This document shows positions 1 through 10,480 of a DNA stretch of 64,000 nucleotides, piece after piece. The translations under genes and the position numbers were made by a program. The stretch comes from Hevea brasiliensis (taxonomy: Eukaryota; Streptophyta; Magnoliopsida; Malpighiales; Euphorbiaceae): contig NW_026614701.1 of NCBI RefSeq assembly GCF_030052815.1, positions 62,001 through 126,000 on the forward strand, in the 5' to 3' direction. The notes under the pieces are model-generated. The model was not told the DNA's origin. It did no database searches and worked only from the letters and a program-made list of their open reading frames with translations. Position 1 is the stretch's first letter; the number at the start of each line of letters is the position of its first letter.

Positions 1-875
1 GACTTTTGAAATAAAATTGTTTGGATTAAAATTTCATAAGTCATGTTTTGAATATATTGCTCATGTTCAATTTAAATTTTGAATAAATATGATTTAAATT
101 CAGCATAAAGTTTATTTTAGTATGTTGTACACCACTGAGTCCTAGTACTCAACGATGGCTGTTATTGCTGTCGCAGATATAGAGACTAAAGGAGTAGCAG
201 ATTGAGCTGCTGAGGATTAAGGAGCTACCTGCTTTGAAGTTATCGGGTATATTTTATACTCTAATTGTAAAAAATTTATTTTGATGTATGTAATGTATGT
301 AAAGGTATGGACATGTAAAACTAGTCTTGAGCAGTTTGTATAAAGTTTGTAATAAATTTTAGTTTGGATTTTCTTAATGTAAATTTTTAGTATGATGTAT
401 ATAAATTGTTTTACATTTAATTACATATGAATGGAAGTATTTTGTTTTAATTTGAATAAAATTGCTTAGTATTATTTTTGGATGATATTTGAATTGGAAA
501 TTGTGGATTTGAGTTTTGGAAATTGAGAAATGATGTTGAAATTGGTTGGGAGGATTATTGTGGAATTGATAAATAATTGGAAGTGCTTTTTACAGGTATT
601 TGAAGAATTATTTTCTCAAAATACAGACGGCACTCTGCCGAAATTTTTATAAAATTTGCGGAAAAATAAAATGGGCAAAAAATTTTAACTAGTTTTCAAC
701 TTTAATTAAATGTTTTAATACCTATTAAAAAAATGCTCACCACTTATAAAAGTAAGAAAAATTGTTTTAAAATCCTTTGTAGGATACTTAATGAGTTATC
801 GGTTGGTGAAGTTCGGTAGTTCATTAGGTATTCTACCGGATCATGTTATGCCTTACAGAGGGGTAAGGTGTGACA
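1..875 (+). mobile_element. S-family LTR-like element, 3' part (copy S1)
   Basis: This is the last ~875 bp of an element whose full copies are at 10481-13570 and 58725-62180. It aligns by eye with 61311-62180. Shared landmarks are the CTGAGT..ACTCA stem near 135, the GCTGTCGCAG motif, and the end GGTAAGGTGTGACA at 862-875. The left part lies outside the window, so the target-site duplication cannot be checked; the 5 bp after the end are CTTCT. It has no coding potential. The 87-codon ORF crossing its right edge is an accident of the junction. Confidence 0.8.
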
Positions 876-1107
876 CTTCTAATGAACATTTAGCCATAGA
901 TTGGCTCTTACATTTATATCAATGGCCGATTGGCCTATTTTTGCATAGCTGTTTTCACTTTACATGTGTGAATACATTAAAAACATTGCCATATGTCAGC
1001 TTTATCTATTCTAGTGTTTGCAAAAATCTGCAAGAAAGCTGTGGGGTCGGCTAGGTGGGGCCATAGGTTAAGCCTTAGCTTTCCTTCTCTGGCTGCTCTT
1101 GCATTTC
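876..1107 (-). other. 3' untranslated remnant of the outer Tat element
   Basis: This is the stretch between S1 and the pol stop codon of the old minus-strand Gypsy element. It has no ORF of interest. By position it should be the 3' untranslated region of the outer element, whose 3' LTR would lie left of the window. Confidence 0.4.
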
Positions 1108-1760
1108 TCACATAGTGGGAAAATATTTTTTTAGGTACTTGCCATTAAGTGCTTTTTTATGTGGCCCCCTTACAAGACTAGGCAACCAATATGCATTTCC
1201 TCTAAGTACCCGGTGCACTCAAAAGTGTCCTTCCCAAGTCAGATACCATTTGCCAAATTTTTTATCCTTGGCACCTACTGGCAGCACAGTTTTCCAGACC
1301 AAGTCACCTTCCTGAAAGTTCTATCTTCGAATCCTTTTGTTGTAAATCCTTGAGACCTTTTTCTTTTGTGTGGCCATATGGTTAAAGGCCTACATATGGA
1401 TTTCATCTAATTCTTCTAACTACATAGCCATTGACTTTGTGTATTTTCTTAGACTCAAATCATTATGTCTTTCTGCCTAAAGTGAGGGAACTATTGCCTC
1501 CATAGGAAGGACAGCACCATGCTCGTAGGTTAGGGAAAAAGGGCTCATTTTGGTTGCATCTCTCCTAGAGGTTCTATATGCCCATAGGGTCTCCGACAAT
1601 ATCCAATGCCACTCCCTTGGGTTCTCCTCGATCATCTTTTCCAGGATACTTATTAAGGTTTTGTTGGATGCTTTTGCCTATTCGTTGGCCTGAGCATAAT
1701 ATGACATTGAAGTGATAGTTTTATTCCATAATCTTCTGCAAATTCTTTCATGTCCTACCT
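1108..1760 (-). pseudogene. Outer Tat Gypsy: integrase core end and C-terminus (decayed)
   Basis: Minus-strand reading gives typical Tat pol blocks: WAYRTSRR, then a FQEGDLVWK-like stretch, and a C-terminal YLKKYFP block followed by TGA at 1108-1110. Frames shift several times and stops interrupt the reading. The usual GQAE block that holds the catalytic Glu reads with a TAG at 1678-1680 and a Lys codon (AAA, 1672-1674) in place of Glu, so the enzyme is dead. The coding sequence continues upstream at 5411-5576, across the inserted S2 copy. Assignment to Ty3/Gypsy Tat is by recognised motif order, not by a search. Confidence 0.75.
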
Positions 1761-1765
1761 AGTAA

Positions 1766-4700
1766 TGTCACACCTTATCCCTTGTAAGGCATGACATGTT
1801 CTCATAGTATACCTAATGAATTACCGAGTTACACTTATCGATAACCCATTAAATATGCTACAAGGGATTTTAAACAAAACATAGCTTTTTATCTTATTAA
1901 TTCTTTTGCAAAAAACTGCATGGGAATAGTTAAAACTTTAGCAAAACCCAACTATATAACCTGCTGAAATCATAGTAAACCAAGTAAAAGATTTTGCTCC
2001 TACCCATTTCACAAGCATAATAATTTCAACTACAGATTAAGTAGACATTCATTAGAGGAAATAAACTTATTATTACAAAAGATACATTTTGCATAAGTCT
2101 CACAATAAAATACAAATAGTTACAAACTCAAAATATGATAGCAATGTAATGCTTTTAGGTATAAACTGCTCAATGTCCGTACATCCATACATGTAGGTAC
2201 AAAATACATGAAAATGAAATTACAGGGGTATACCTACGATATATACCCACAGTCAAAACCAAAATGCTGCTTCCAAGTCTCTCACTATGCAGCCTTCTCC
2301 TTTCCCTTACCTGCGACAGCATAAATAAGTTATCACTAAGTATATCACTCAATGGTGCATAACTAATAATTTTAAAACTTAAAGTAAAGCACAACTTGTC
2401 CAAATATAATAAATCACATTTTTCCATAATCATAAAAACATCATAAAAAATTCTAAGTCCATAAGAACTATTTATTGAAATCACCTCTCAAATGAGAAAT
2501 CATACTTCACAAATCACAATTCACAAAGCATAAGTGTTACCAACATCAACACACAGTTTAGACTATGATAAAAAATTTCACGATCAATGCCGTGTTGTAC
2601 ACCACAACAAAGCAATCTCAACCTCACTAACCGTTATTAATGAGGGAAGGGTTAGCTAGCTAATGAGTACTCATCTAGTCTCACCCCACTAACCGTTATT
2701 AATGGGGGATATAATCATAATCAAATATCAAACCCCAAGTAGCTGTTACTACTGGGGAGATTTGAAAGGGACTATCATGTTAACTGTAGTTTCAAAAAAA
2801 TTTTCAAAAGTTTCTCACTTAACAATCACATTTGCAAACCAATAAACACATTCAATTTACCATAAAATCCATATAGAGGTGGCAACACCCAAATTTCTCA
2901 AATGTAAGAAAAAATTATATTTCATTCAAAGTAAACTCATTCAAAGCAAACTCATTCAAATAAACTCATTCCAAACAATTTACAAGTTTAAAAACAAAGA
3001 AAATGGTTAGTTGTGCACAAACCTTCAATGAACTCCTTTATCTTTACTTACTTCTCCTTGTCTGTTCCAAACTCTTTTTCTACTAAAAATACACAAGTAG
3101 AATGTCTCAATATTCATCATAACTATTGCCAAAAACTCATTTCATAAATGTCTAATGCCTCCCTAAGTTAGATTGGCAAATTTCAAAGAGTTTGGAACTT
3201 TAGATAATTTGGTGTCCAAATCTTTGAACCAAATTTTTACCAAGTTCCAATCATAATTTGGTGAGGTGTTCTCCATGAAAGTTGTCCCTCTAGGTCTCAT
3301 CTTTATTTCCATTTTTGAATCACCTCAATTGGAGTTTTTTAGCCCAAGTTATAGTCAAATAAATTTTACTATTCATGTAAACAGATTCTGGCAGATTTGG
3401 TGACTTAACTTTGCCCAGCAATTTGATTGAGTTAAGTCCATAATTTGGCCTTAAGTTCTTCATATGAAATGTTCTACAATGTTTTAGGTTTCTATTGGTT
3501 CAAGAATCACCTAATTTGGAGTTTTTTAAAGAGAGTTATGACAATGTAAAGTTTACTGTTCACATAGTTCAAATTCTACAAGTTTATGTTTTGGCAGATT
3601 CATCAACTCAACTTTGTTTAGCAATTTGGTTGGGTTAAGTTCATAATTTGGCCTTAAATTCTTCATATGAAATGTTCTACTATGTTTTAGGTTTCCATCA
3701 GTTCAAGAATCACATAAATTAGAGTTTTTTAGAGAGAGTTATGACTATGCAAAATTTACAGTTCATATGGTCAATTTACAGATTTCTAGATTTTGACAGA
3801 TTTGGTGACTCAAATTTACTTAGCAATTTGATTAGGTTAAGTTCATAATTTGGCCTTAAGTTCCCCATATGAAATGTTCTACTATGTTTTAAGTTTTCAT
3901 TGGTTCAATAATCACCTAAATTGGAGTTTTTTAGAGAAAGTTATGACAGTTTAAATTTTACTGTTCACGTGGGCTGATTGTGTAGATTTCAGGTCTAGAT
4001 TCTGACTTCCAGTTTCAAGGTTCATTTAGGGCAGTGTATGGTCATTTTCTGGGTGGGGTATTTTCATGAAAATTCTAGTCTTATGTCTTAAGTTTCCTTT
4101 GCAATTAGTTTCACAGCAATTAGAATTGTGTAGCTCAACTTATGAGCTGCCAAACACACTGGACTCAGTGTGCACAAATTCTGCCCTAAAGTTCAATTGT
4201 TAATTCCTTCAATTACTCTCACTAACCAACATCAATTCACATTTAATTCATCTCAAATGACCATAATTTAACTCTAATACATCCATAGCACCTCATAGCA
4301 CAAAACCCCCCCAATTTTTCAAATCCCTAATTTGCAATTTCCCTACTCAATACAACTCCATCCATTCCTTTCATCCAATTAATGTCAATTCACACTCAAG
4401 GCACCTCAAATGACCCTAATTTGTTACACTTCATACAATAAAAGCCCTAATTTCTCATGAACTCTAATATTTCATTTTTTAATTTATGCAAATCCCATGC
4501 AATCTCACTACCTCAATCATGCATACTGCTTCAATTAAACTTGAATCTATCATTAATTTAACTAAAACACATCAAAACTCTAATTTTCCCCAAGTTGGCA
4601 AAAAATCACACCTCTTTATACATGCATGTTTTCTTTCAATTTCTCATAAAATTTCATCATAATCTAACTTAATTCAAGGTTTATATAACTAATTGAGGAT

Positions 4701-5405
4701 TAAAGAACTTACCTCTTGATGATTTCTTTCCAACTTCCAATTTCTCCCAATTTCTTGTTCTCCTTGCTTTTAATCTTTCAATCAATGTTTACTTTGGTGC
4801 TTATTATAATTTAGATGGGAAAACTCATGGAAAAAAGTGAGGAATTAAATTTGGAGAGGGGTGTTAATGGAGGAAGAAGGAAGAAGAAGAAAGAAAGAAA
4901 GAGAGAGGGGAAGAGAGAGGGGTGGCGGCACATAAGTGGGAGGAAGAGAGGGTTTTAGTTCCCTTTTATATTTATTCCTATTTGATTTATTTGATTAATT
5001 TTAATTGAGTTGTCCAAAGCCTATTGGTCCTAAAATTTTAATTGGGTCAAAATGGAATTAAAATTCTAAATTTTTATTTCTTTTATTTTCTTTCCACCTT
5101 ATACTAGAATTCTTTTCCTAAAAAAATTATTTCATAATTCAATTCATTAATTTCATTTAATTTAATTGACATTTTGGTGAAAAGTTAACTCTTGGAGTGA
5201 ATTGACCAAAATGCCCCTAATCGGGTTTTAATCCCTCTTTTTCATAATCCCCGATGAGTCCTTAGGTTTTTGGTTCACTTGAATTTTTATTGTGTCTATT
5301 TCAATTAATTTTCCTTTTATTTTTGGTCCTCAAGGTATCTTTAAATAGTATTAGTCATAGACCAAAACTGACACTATTTAAAGCTCGGAGGTTCGAGGTG
5401 TTACA
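1766..5405 (-). mobile_element. S-family LTR-like element (copy S2), TSD AGTAA
   Basis: This 3640-bp element has TG..CA ends. In its own orientation it starts TGTAACACC and ends GGTGTGACA. It is flanked by perfect 5-bp duplications, AGTAA at 1761-1765 and 5406-5410. It splits the integrase core of the outer Tat element. No gag or pol is inside. Ends and duplication length fit an LTR retrotransposon LTR, so the simplest reading is a solo LTR. It is the most diverged copy: its 5' end departs from the others soon after TGTAACACC. It contains about four diverged units of ~202 bp at roughly 3240-3960. Small ORFs such as 2170-2484 are not convincing genes. Confidence 0.85.
3240..3960. repeat. ~202-bp diverged tandem repeat inside S2
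   Basis: The block containing CATAATTTGGCCTTAA recurs at about 3439, 3642 and 3844, followed each time by TTCATATGAAATGTTCTAC or a close variant. The spacing is ~202 bp. Similar units occur in S4 near 20420, 20612 and 20810. Confidence 0.75.
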
Positions 5406-5410
5406 AGTAA

Positions 5411-5576
5411 ACATAGTTCCCTAGTCAGTTGTGATAGTCTGAAGGATTCCAAACCTGTGTATAATATGTTCTTTGATGAAGTTGATTACATCCCTCTATT
5501 TAGCTTTCTTCACATGTACTACTTCTACCCACTTGGTGAAGTAACCTATTGCAACATTGATAAAGGTATGCCCCAT
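5411..5576 (-). pseudogene. Outer Tat Gypsy: integrase core fragment
   Basis: Minus-strand translation gives the Gypsy integrase block around the first catalytic Asp region, including INVAIGYFTKWVEV, then a block matching VINFIKEHIIHRFG. It joins to 1108-1760 across the S2 insertion and to 18181-18546 across the Copia insertion. It is clearly a fragment of one gene broken by transposons. Confidence 0.75.
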
Positions 5577-5581
5577 TGAAG

Positions 5582-7694
5582 TAAAGGAGCGGAAGCGTGA
5601 AAAACAGAAGTTTATACCATTGAATTAAAAAATTTTCACCTAGGGTCACATGCATCATGCAAGATTTATTTTTATCTATTTGATTTCAATTATAAACAAC
5701 ATATTAAAATTCTTTTAATATGTTTTTGGATCTATATTTGCCATTTAAGATTTTAAAATTAATCAGATTAATTTTAGAACCCTAGATTAAATCAAGAACA
5801 AACACACTAACCTCTTGATGCACTGCAGTGTATTTGCGCCTTTGAGATTCATCTTCAGGACACCAGATGTTGTCCCTCTAGCTTGTCCACATCAAGAACA
5901 CTTATGGCAGCCCTTGAACAGCTTTTAAAGCTTTTTCTATTATTTAGAAAATCAAGTTCTGCCTTTTAAGAGATTAAAGATGTAAACAGGACACTAGAGA
6001 CGATTTCTAGTATTTTTAATTCAAGAGATTGTTTGTTTATCTCTTGGAAAGATGAGAGAAGAAGATGAAGAAGAGAGAAACCTTCTTGGGTGGCAGCACC
6101 AAAGAAAGAGGCTGCCGGTTGTGTTATTTTTTTTTTTTTATAACAACACTTATATAGCTAGGTCAACACATTAAACCCTTGCCACATGTCACCCTTTGAT
6201 TGATTCTAGGTTTAATTGACCCAATCACATTGTGCCAAGTGTCAAACCTATATTTAATCTTGATTTTAATCATCTTACATGATTAAAAGACATTTGGCAA
6301 GCTTATGTGTAATGCCATGTGTCACCATCTCATGGTGCCACATGTTACCATGTGAATTGACCAAAATACCCCTGTGTCTTAATTTTGAGTTCTCAACCCA
6401 AAATAATTATTTCTCTTCTTCTAATCAATTTATATCAAATATAAATCAATTAATTAATCTTTATTAATTAATTTTCTCATTAATTAAATTCATATTTAAA
6501 CACTTTAAATATAAATTTAACTTATATTGTACATCCAATAACCTAGATTTGGTTTCAAGTCATGCTAGAGACTTTGCAATCTAATTGCAAACCAAACCTA
6601 TTTAATTAATCAATTAAACTCTTTAATTAATTAATTAAATCACATTTAATTAGATGATAACTTGTGTATGTGTGTGATTTACTAGGCTCATCACTAATTG
6701 GCAATGAGACATGATATCAACTCTTAATACCATCAGAACTCTTTCTTACCATAAATGATTTCTCTAAATCATTTTATGCACCTCATAGACCATGGTTAAC
6801 ACCTATCATAGCATGCCATGGCCACCCAATTAGTAATAAGGTTTACCTTAAATGAACCTATAATCATATGTTACCATTCACTAGAATCTCTCTGTTACAA
6901 AATCCCAACTCAAGCTGGAGTCATGGTTTATGTCAAACTCCATTTGCTATGAATATTATATTCTCTTTTAATTCTAGTTCTTGATTAAAAAGATTTTCTC
7001 ATCAGAAACTCTTTTCTGATTAAATCTATCTGTCCTGGCGAGGAACTTGAAACATCAAGAATAATTAAATGAACATAGGATTTTATCTCTATTTACTTAG
7101 AGGAACATATTCCATCTTGATCAACACCTACCTCCATATATAACTAGTAGGAGCCAACACATGCCCATATACCCATACATAGTACAAGTATGAAAGCAGT
7201 ATCAAACTCAAACCACCTATATACAAGATAACTGTGCTATCTCAGGTCTAAAGATTATATGCACTGATATGATTTATGACAATGCATTGACGAGAGTAAA
7301 CTCCATGTGCTTGTCATAAGTGTCACTGGTTCGGCCTACTTATCATTTATATGTGCCTATCATGTTTGTTATATGGCATGAGACTCACCATTCCATCTTA
7401 TTTATATCTCATATAAATAACTTGGGAACAAACATGAATACAATCTTTCTGGATAAGTCATGTCCTTATTATGAAGTATCCTCGATTGTGAACCTATTTA
7501 TGATACTTTGTGCTAGAAATACTGTCACTCATATTCTTAGCAACTTAAGAATAGAATTTCTAACAAAATATCAATGGACCTTTTCTATTACACATAAATA
7601 TATTATGTAAACGAAAAAATGGAAATGCCTTTTATTAATAAAAATATATACAAGATACATACTAAATGATATGCTCTTGGGCATACTACTAACA
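5582..7694 (-). repeat. Copia 3' LTR (2113 bp)
   Basis: In element orientation it begins TGTTAGTAGT and ends CTCCTTTA, so the terminus is TG..TA rather than TG..CA. It pairs with the copy at 16064-18175. It holds a short plus-strand ORF (7320-7610) also present in the other LTR, which I do not regard as a gene. Confidence 0.92.
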
Positions 7695-7707
7695 ATCTCC
7701 CACTAGC
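7695..7707 (-). promoter_or_regulatory. Copia polypurine tract
   Basis: The minus strand reads GCTAGTGGGAGAT directly before the TGTTAG start of the 3' LTR. This is the usual position and composition of the plus-strand primer in Copia elements. Confidence 0.85.
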
Positions 7708-7708
7708 A

Positions 7709-8905
7709 CTAGAGCCATTCATTACAATATCTTAGACCCATCTTCTTAAGGTGTCGGTCTAGCTGAATCTGTGACATAGGCTTAGTGAATGGATCAGCTG
7801 GATTTTCAACTGATGCTATTTTCTGCATGGCTACATCGCCTCGCCCAACTATTTCTTTGATAATGTGGTAGCACCTTTCTATGTGTTTGGATTTTTGGTG
7901 AGACCTTAGTTCCTTAGCCTGTATGACTGCTCCATTGTTGTCACAGTGTAGTGGAACTGCTGACTTAATGGAAGGAACTACTGTAAGTTCTGTCACGAAC
8001 TTTTTTATCCAAATAGCTTCCTTTGCGATCTCGATGCGAATATACTCAGCCTCTGTAGTGGAATCTGCAGTCGTGCTCTGTTTGGAACTCTTCCAACTGA
8101 CTACACCTCCATTACAAATAAACACATATCCAGAGGTAGACTTTCTATCATCGATATCTGATTGGATATCAGAATCAGTATAACCATCCAATTGCAAGTC
8201 TCCACCTCCATAGATCAAGAATAAATCCTTAGTTCTTCTTAAGTACTTAAGGATATTCTTAACAGCTATCCAGTGTTCCAAACCTGGATTGGATTGATAC
8301 CTGCTAGTCAAACTAACAGCATATGCGATATTCGGCCTAGTACACAACATTGCATACATTAAACTTCCAATAGTTGAAGCATATGGAATCCTGGCCATCT
8401 TATCTCTTTCTTCAAGTGTCTTTGGAGACATCTCTTTAGAAAGATGGATACCATGTCTCACTGGTAACAATCCTCTCTTGGAATCAAGGATGTTAAACCT
8501 CTTTAACACCTTTTCTAAGTATAGACTTTGGGATAAACTAATTATTCTTTTCGCTCTATCTTTATAGATGCGAATCCCAAGAATATAGGTTGCCGCCCCT
8601 AAGTCTTTCATGGAGAATGTATTTGACAACCATACCTTTACAGTTGTCAACATACCTGTGTCATTACCCATCAACAATTTATCATCCACAAGTGATAGCA
8701 CTGTCACTAACCTTCTTATATACACATGGCTCATCCTCATTTTTAATAAAATCAAATGATTTAATGGCTTCATCAAAATGGATGTTCCAACTCCTCGAAG
8801 CTTGCTTCAACCCATAAATGGATCGCTTTAGCTTGCATACCTTGGAACCATCTTGAGATTCAAAACCCCTAGGTTATTCCATAAAAATGTTTTCTTTAAC
8901 GGGTA
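7709..8905 (-). pseudogene. Copia reverse transcriptase (C-terminal half) and RNase H
   Basis: The open part spans 7709-8776 (355 codons) and ends just before the polypurine tract. RNase H residues are visible: YTDSD, TEAEY and CDNNGA blocks. The RT active-site block reads LVDD instead of YVDD. Upstream, a block with KRSIYGLKQASRSW is preceded by an in-frame TAA in the ME(stop)PRGFE block. The N-terminal half of RT, including the DVKTAFL block with the first catalytic Asp, is missing: the reading jumps from the integrase-RT linker to the NIFME block near 8900. The enzyme would be dead. Confidence 0.88.
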
Positions 8906-9029
8906 TAGGTTGACTAGATGGATCTATATCCATCTGATCTGTTGGTTGGTCAGAATTCTCCAATTTTAACTCTATTTGCCTTCCTTTGCCTCCTTGAACA
9001 AACTGTTGTTCAAGAAATGTGGCATCTCT

Positions 9030-9720
9030 ACTTATCACAACCTTTTATGAAGTAGGCAAATAAAAATAATATCCAAAACTATCTTTTGGATATCCAACAA
9101 ATCGACCTTTTTCTGATCTGGTTTCCAATTTATCAGTGTTTAGCTTTTTAATATAAGCTGGACAACCCCAAATCTTAACATGCTTAAGACTTGGTTTTCT
9201 TCCATGCCATGTCTCATAAAGTGTGGAAGAAACTGATTTTGATGGAATCCTATTCAGAATATACAAAGCTGATTCTAATACAAATCCCCAAAAGGAGATT
9301 GGCATATCAGTATAGCTCATCATACTACGTACCATATCCAATAGGGTACGATTTCTCCTTTAAGATAGACCATTCAGTTGTGGTGTTCCTAGAGGAGTCA
9401 GCTGGGAAACAATGCCATGTTCTCTTAAGTATTCATCAAATTCAGTACTCAAATATTCACCTCTACGATCTGATTGAAGAGCTTTAATACTCTTTCCTGT
9501 TTGATTTTCTACTTCAGATTTAAATTCTTTGAACTTTTCAAAGGATTCATGTTTGTATTTCATCAAATACAAATACCCAAACCTTGATTTATCATCAGTA
9601 AGGGTAATAAAGTAATGAAAACCACCTCTAGCCATTTCCTTAAATGGACCACATACATCACTATGTATTAGCTCCAAAATATTTCCAGCTCTTAGCCCTT
9701 GTCCAAAAAGGGTGATCTAG
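9030..9720 (-). pseudogene. Copia integrase
   Basis: The catalytic core starts with ELIHSDVCGP (first Asp). The second Asp block reads SDRRGEY, where the family usually has SDRGGEY. The third residue, the Glu after GTPQLNG, is replaced by a TAA stop at 9360-9362; the reading frame continues unchanged into RRNRTLLDMVRSMMS and the C-terminal domain to about 9045. The zinc-binding N-terminus, with a CESCLQGK block, lies near 9700-9850 and also contains stops. Confidence 0.9.
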
Positions 9721-9835
9721 TCATTTTGCCCTGAAGGCAAGATTCACAAGTTGGAGTAGGCTCAGAGCCCAATGAGGATAGAATCCCCATTTTCTCCAAT
9801 TTTGAAATCCTATCTTTTGAAACATGACATAACCT

Positions 9836-10321
9836 TTAGTGCCAAATATATTTTGAACTTGAGTTGGTTTTCACTATGGCATTGCATTCATTTAGATCAC
9901 TTGCATTCATTTTGTGTTTGTCATTATTATTCAAATAATAAAGACCATCATTCATATAATCTGAACCAACATATTTATTTTCAAAATAAATATTGCAAAC
10001 ATCATCTGTGAACTGAAATTCGTAGCCATTTCTAGTCAAACTAGATATAGAAATGATGTTCTAAAAAGCATCAGGTACATATAAAATATTATCCAAACAC
10101 AAAACATGTTCAGACATGTAAAAAGATTTATATCCTATGGCTAAAGCTTCAACAGTTGAGCCATTACCAATCTGGAGTCTAACATCTCGAGAATGCAAGC
10201 TACTACTGTTTGCTAGTTCCTGCATATCATTAGAAATGTGAGAACTGGCACCAGTATCTAAAACCCAAGCTGTAGATGAACTATGAGTATCATCAGAATC
10301 TAAATAACAAGATATGGACAT
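9836..10321 (-). pseudogene. Copia aspartic protease and linker
   Basis: The active site reads WVLDTGASSHI, intact. It is followed by an ILYVPDAF-type block near 10061 ending in a stop, then a further open stretch to 9836. It lies between the gag zinc knuckle (10370-10425) and integrase, as expected for Copia. Confidence 0.87.
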
Positions 10322-10475
10322 ACCTTCTGAAGGTGTATCCTTCTTGTCCTTCAGAGAAGCAAGATACTCTGGGCAGTTCCTTTTTCAGTGCCCATCCTTC
10401 TGGCAGTGGAAACACTTTCCTTTGCTTCCATCAGCTTTAGTCTTCCCTTTCTGTTTAGCTATTTTCTTAGAAGGA
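10322..10475 (-). pseudogene. Copia gag, zinc-knuckle part
   Basis: Minus-strand translation gives CFHCQKDGH, a stop, then KRNCP: a CX2CX4HX4C zinc knuckle in which the residue after His is a TGA (10385-10387). The rest of gag is at 13576-14280, across the S3 insertion. The CCAGG target site lies in the Lys-rich linker before the knuckle. Confidence 0.88.
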
Positions 10476-10480
10476 CCAGG

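Noticed and set aside
2170..2484. 104-codon minus-strand ORF
   Set aside because: It lies inside S2, is not kept in other S copies, and has no recognisable domain.
7320..7610. 96-codon plus-strand ORF that recurs almost unchanged at 17801-18091
   Set aside because: Both copies lie in the Copia LTRs, which are nearly identical anyway. Conservation therefore says nothing about coding, and no domain is recognised.
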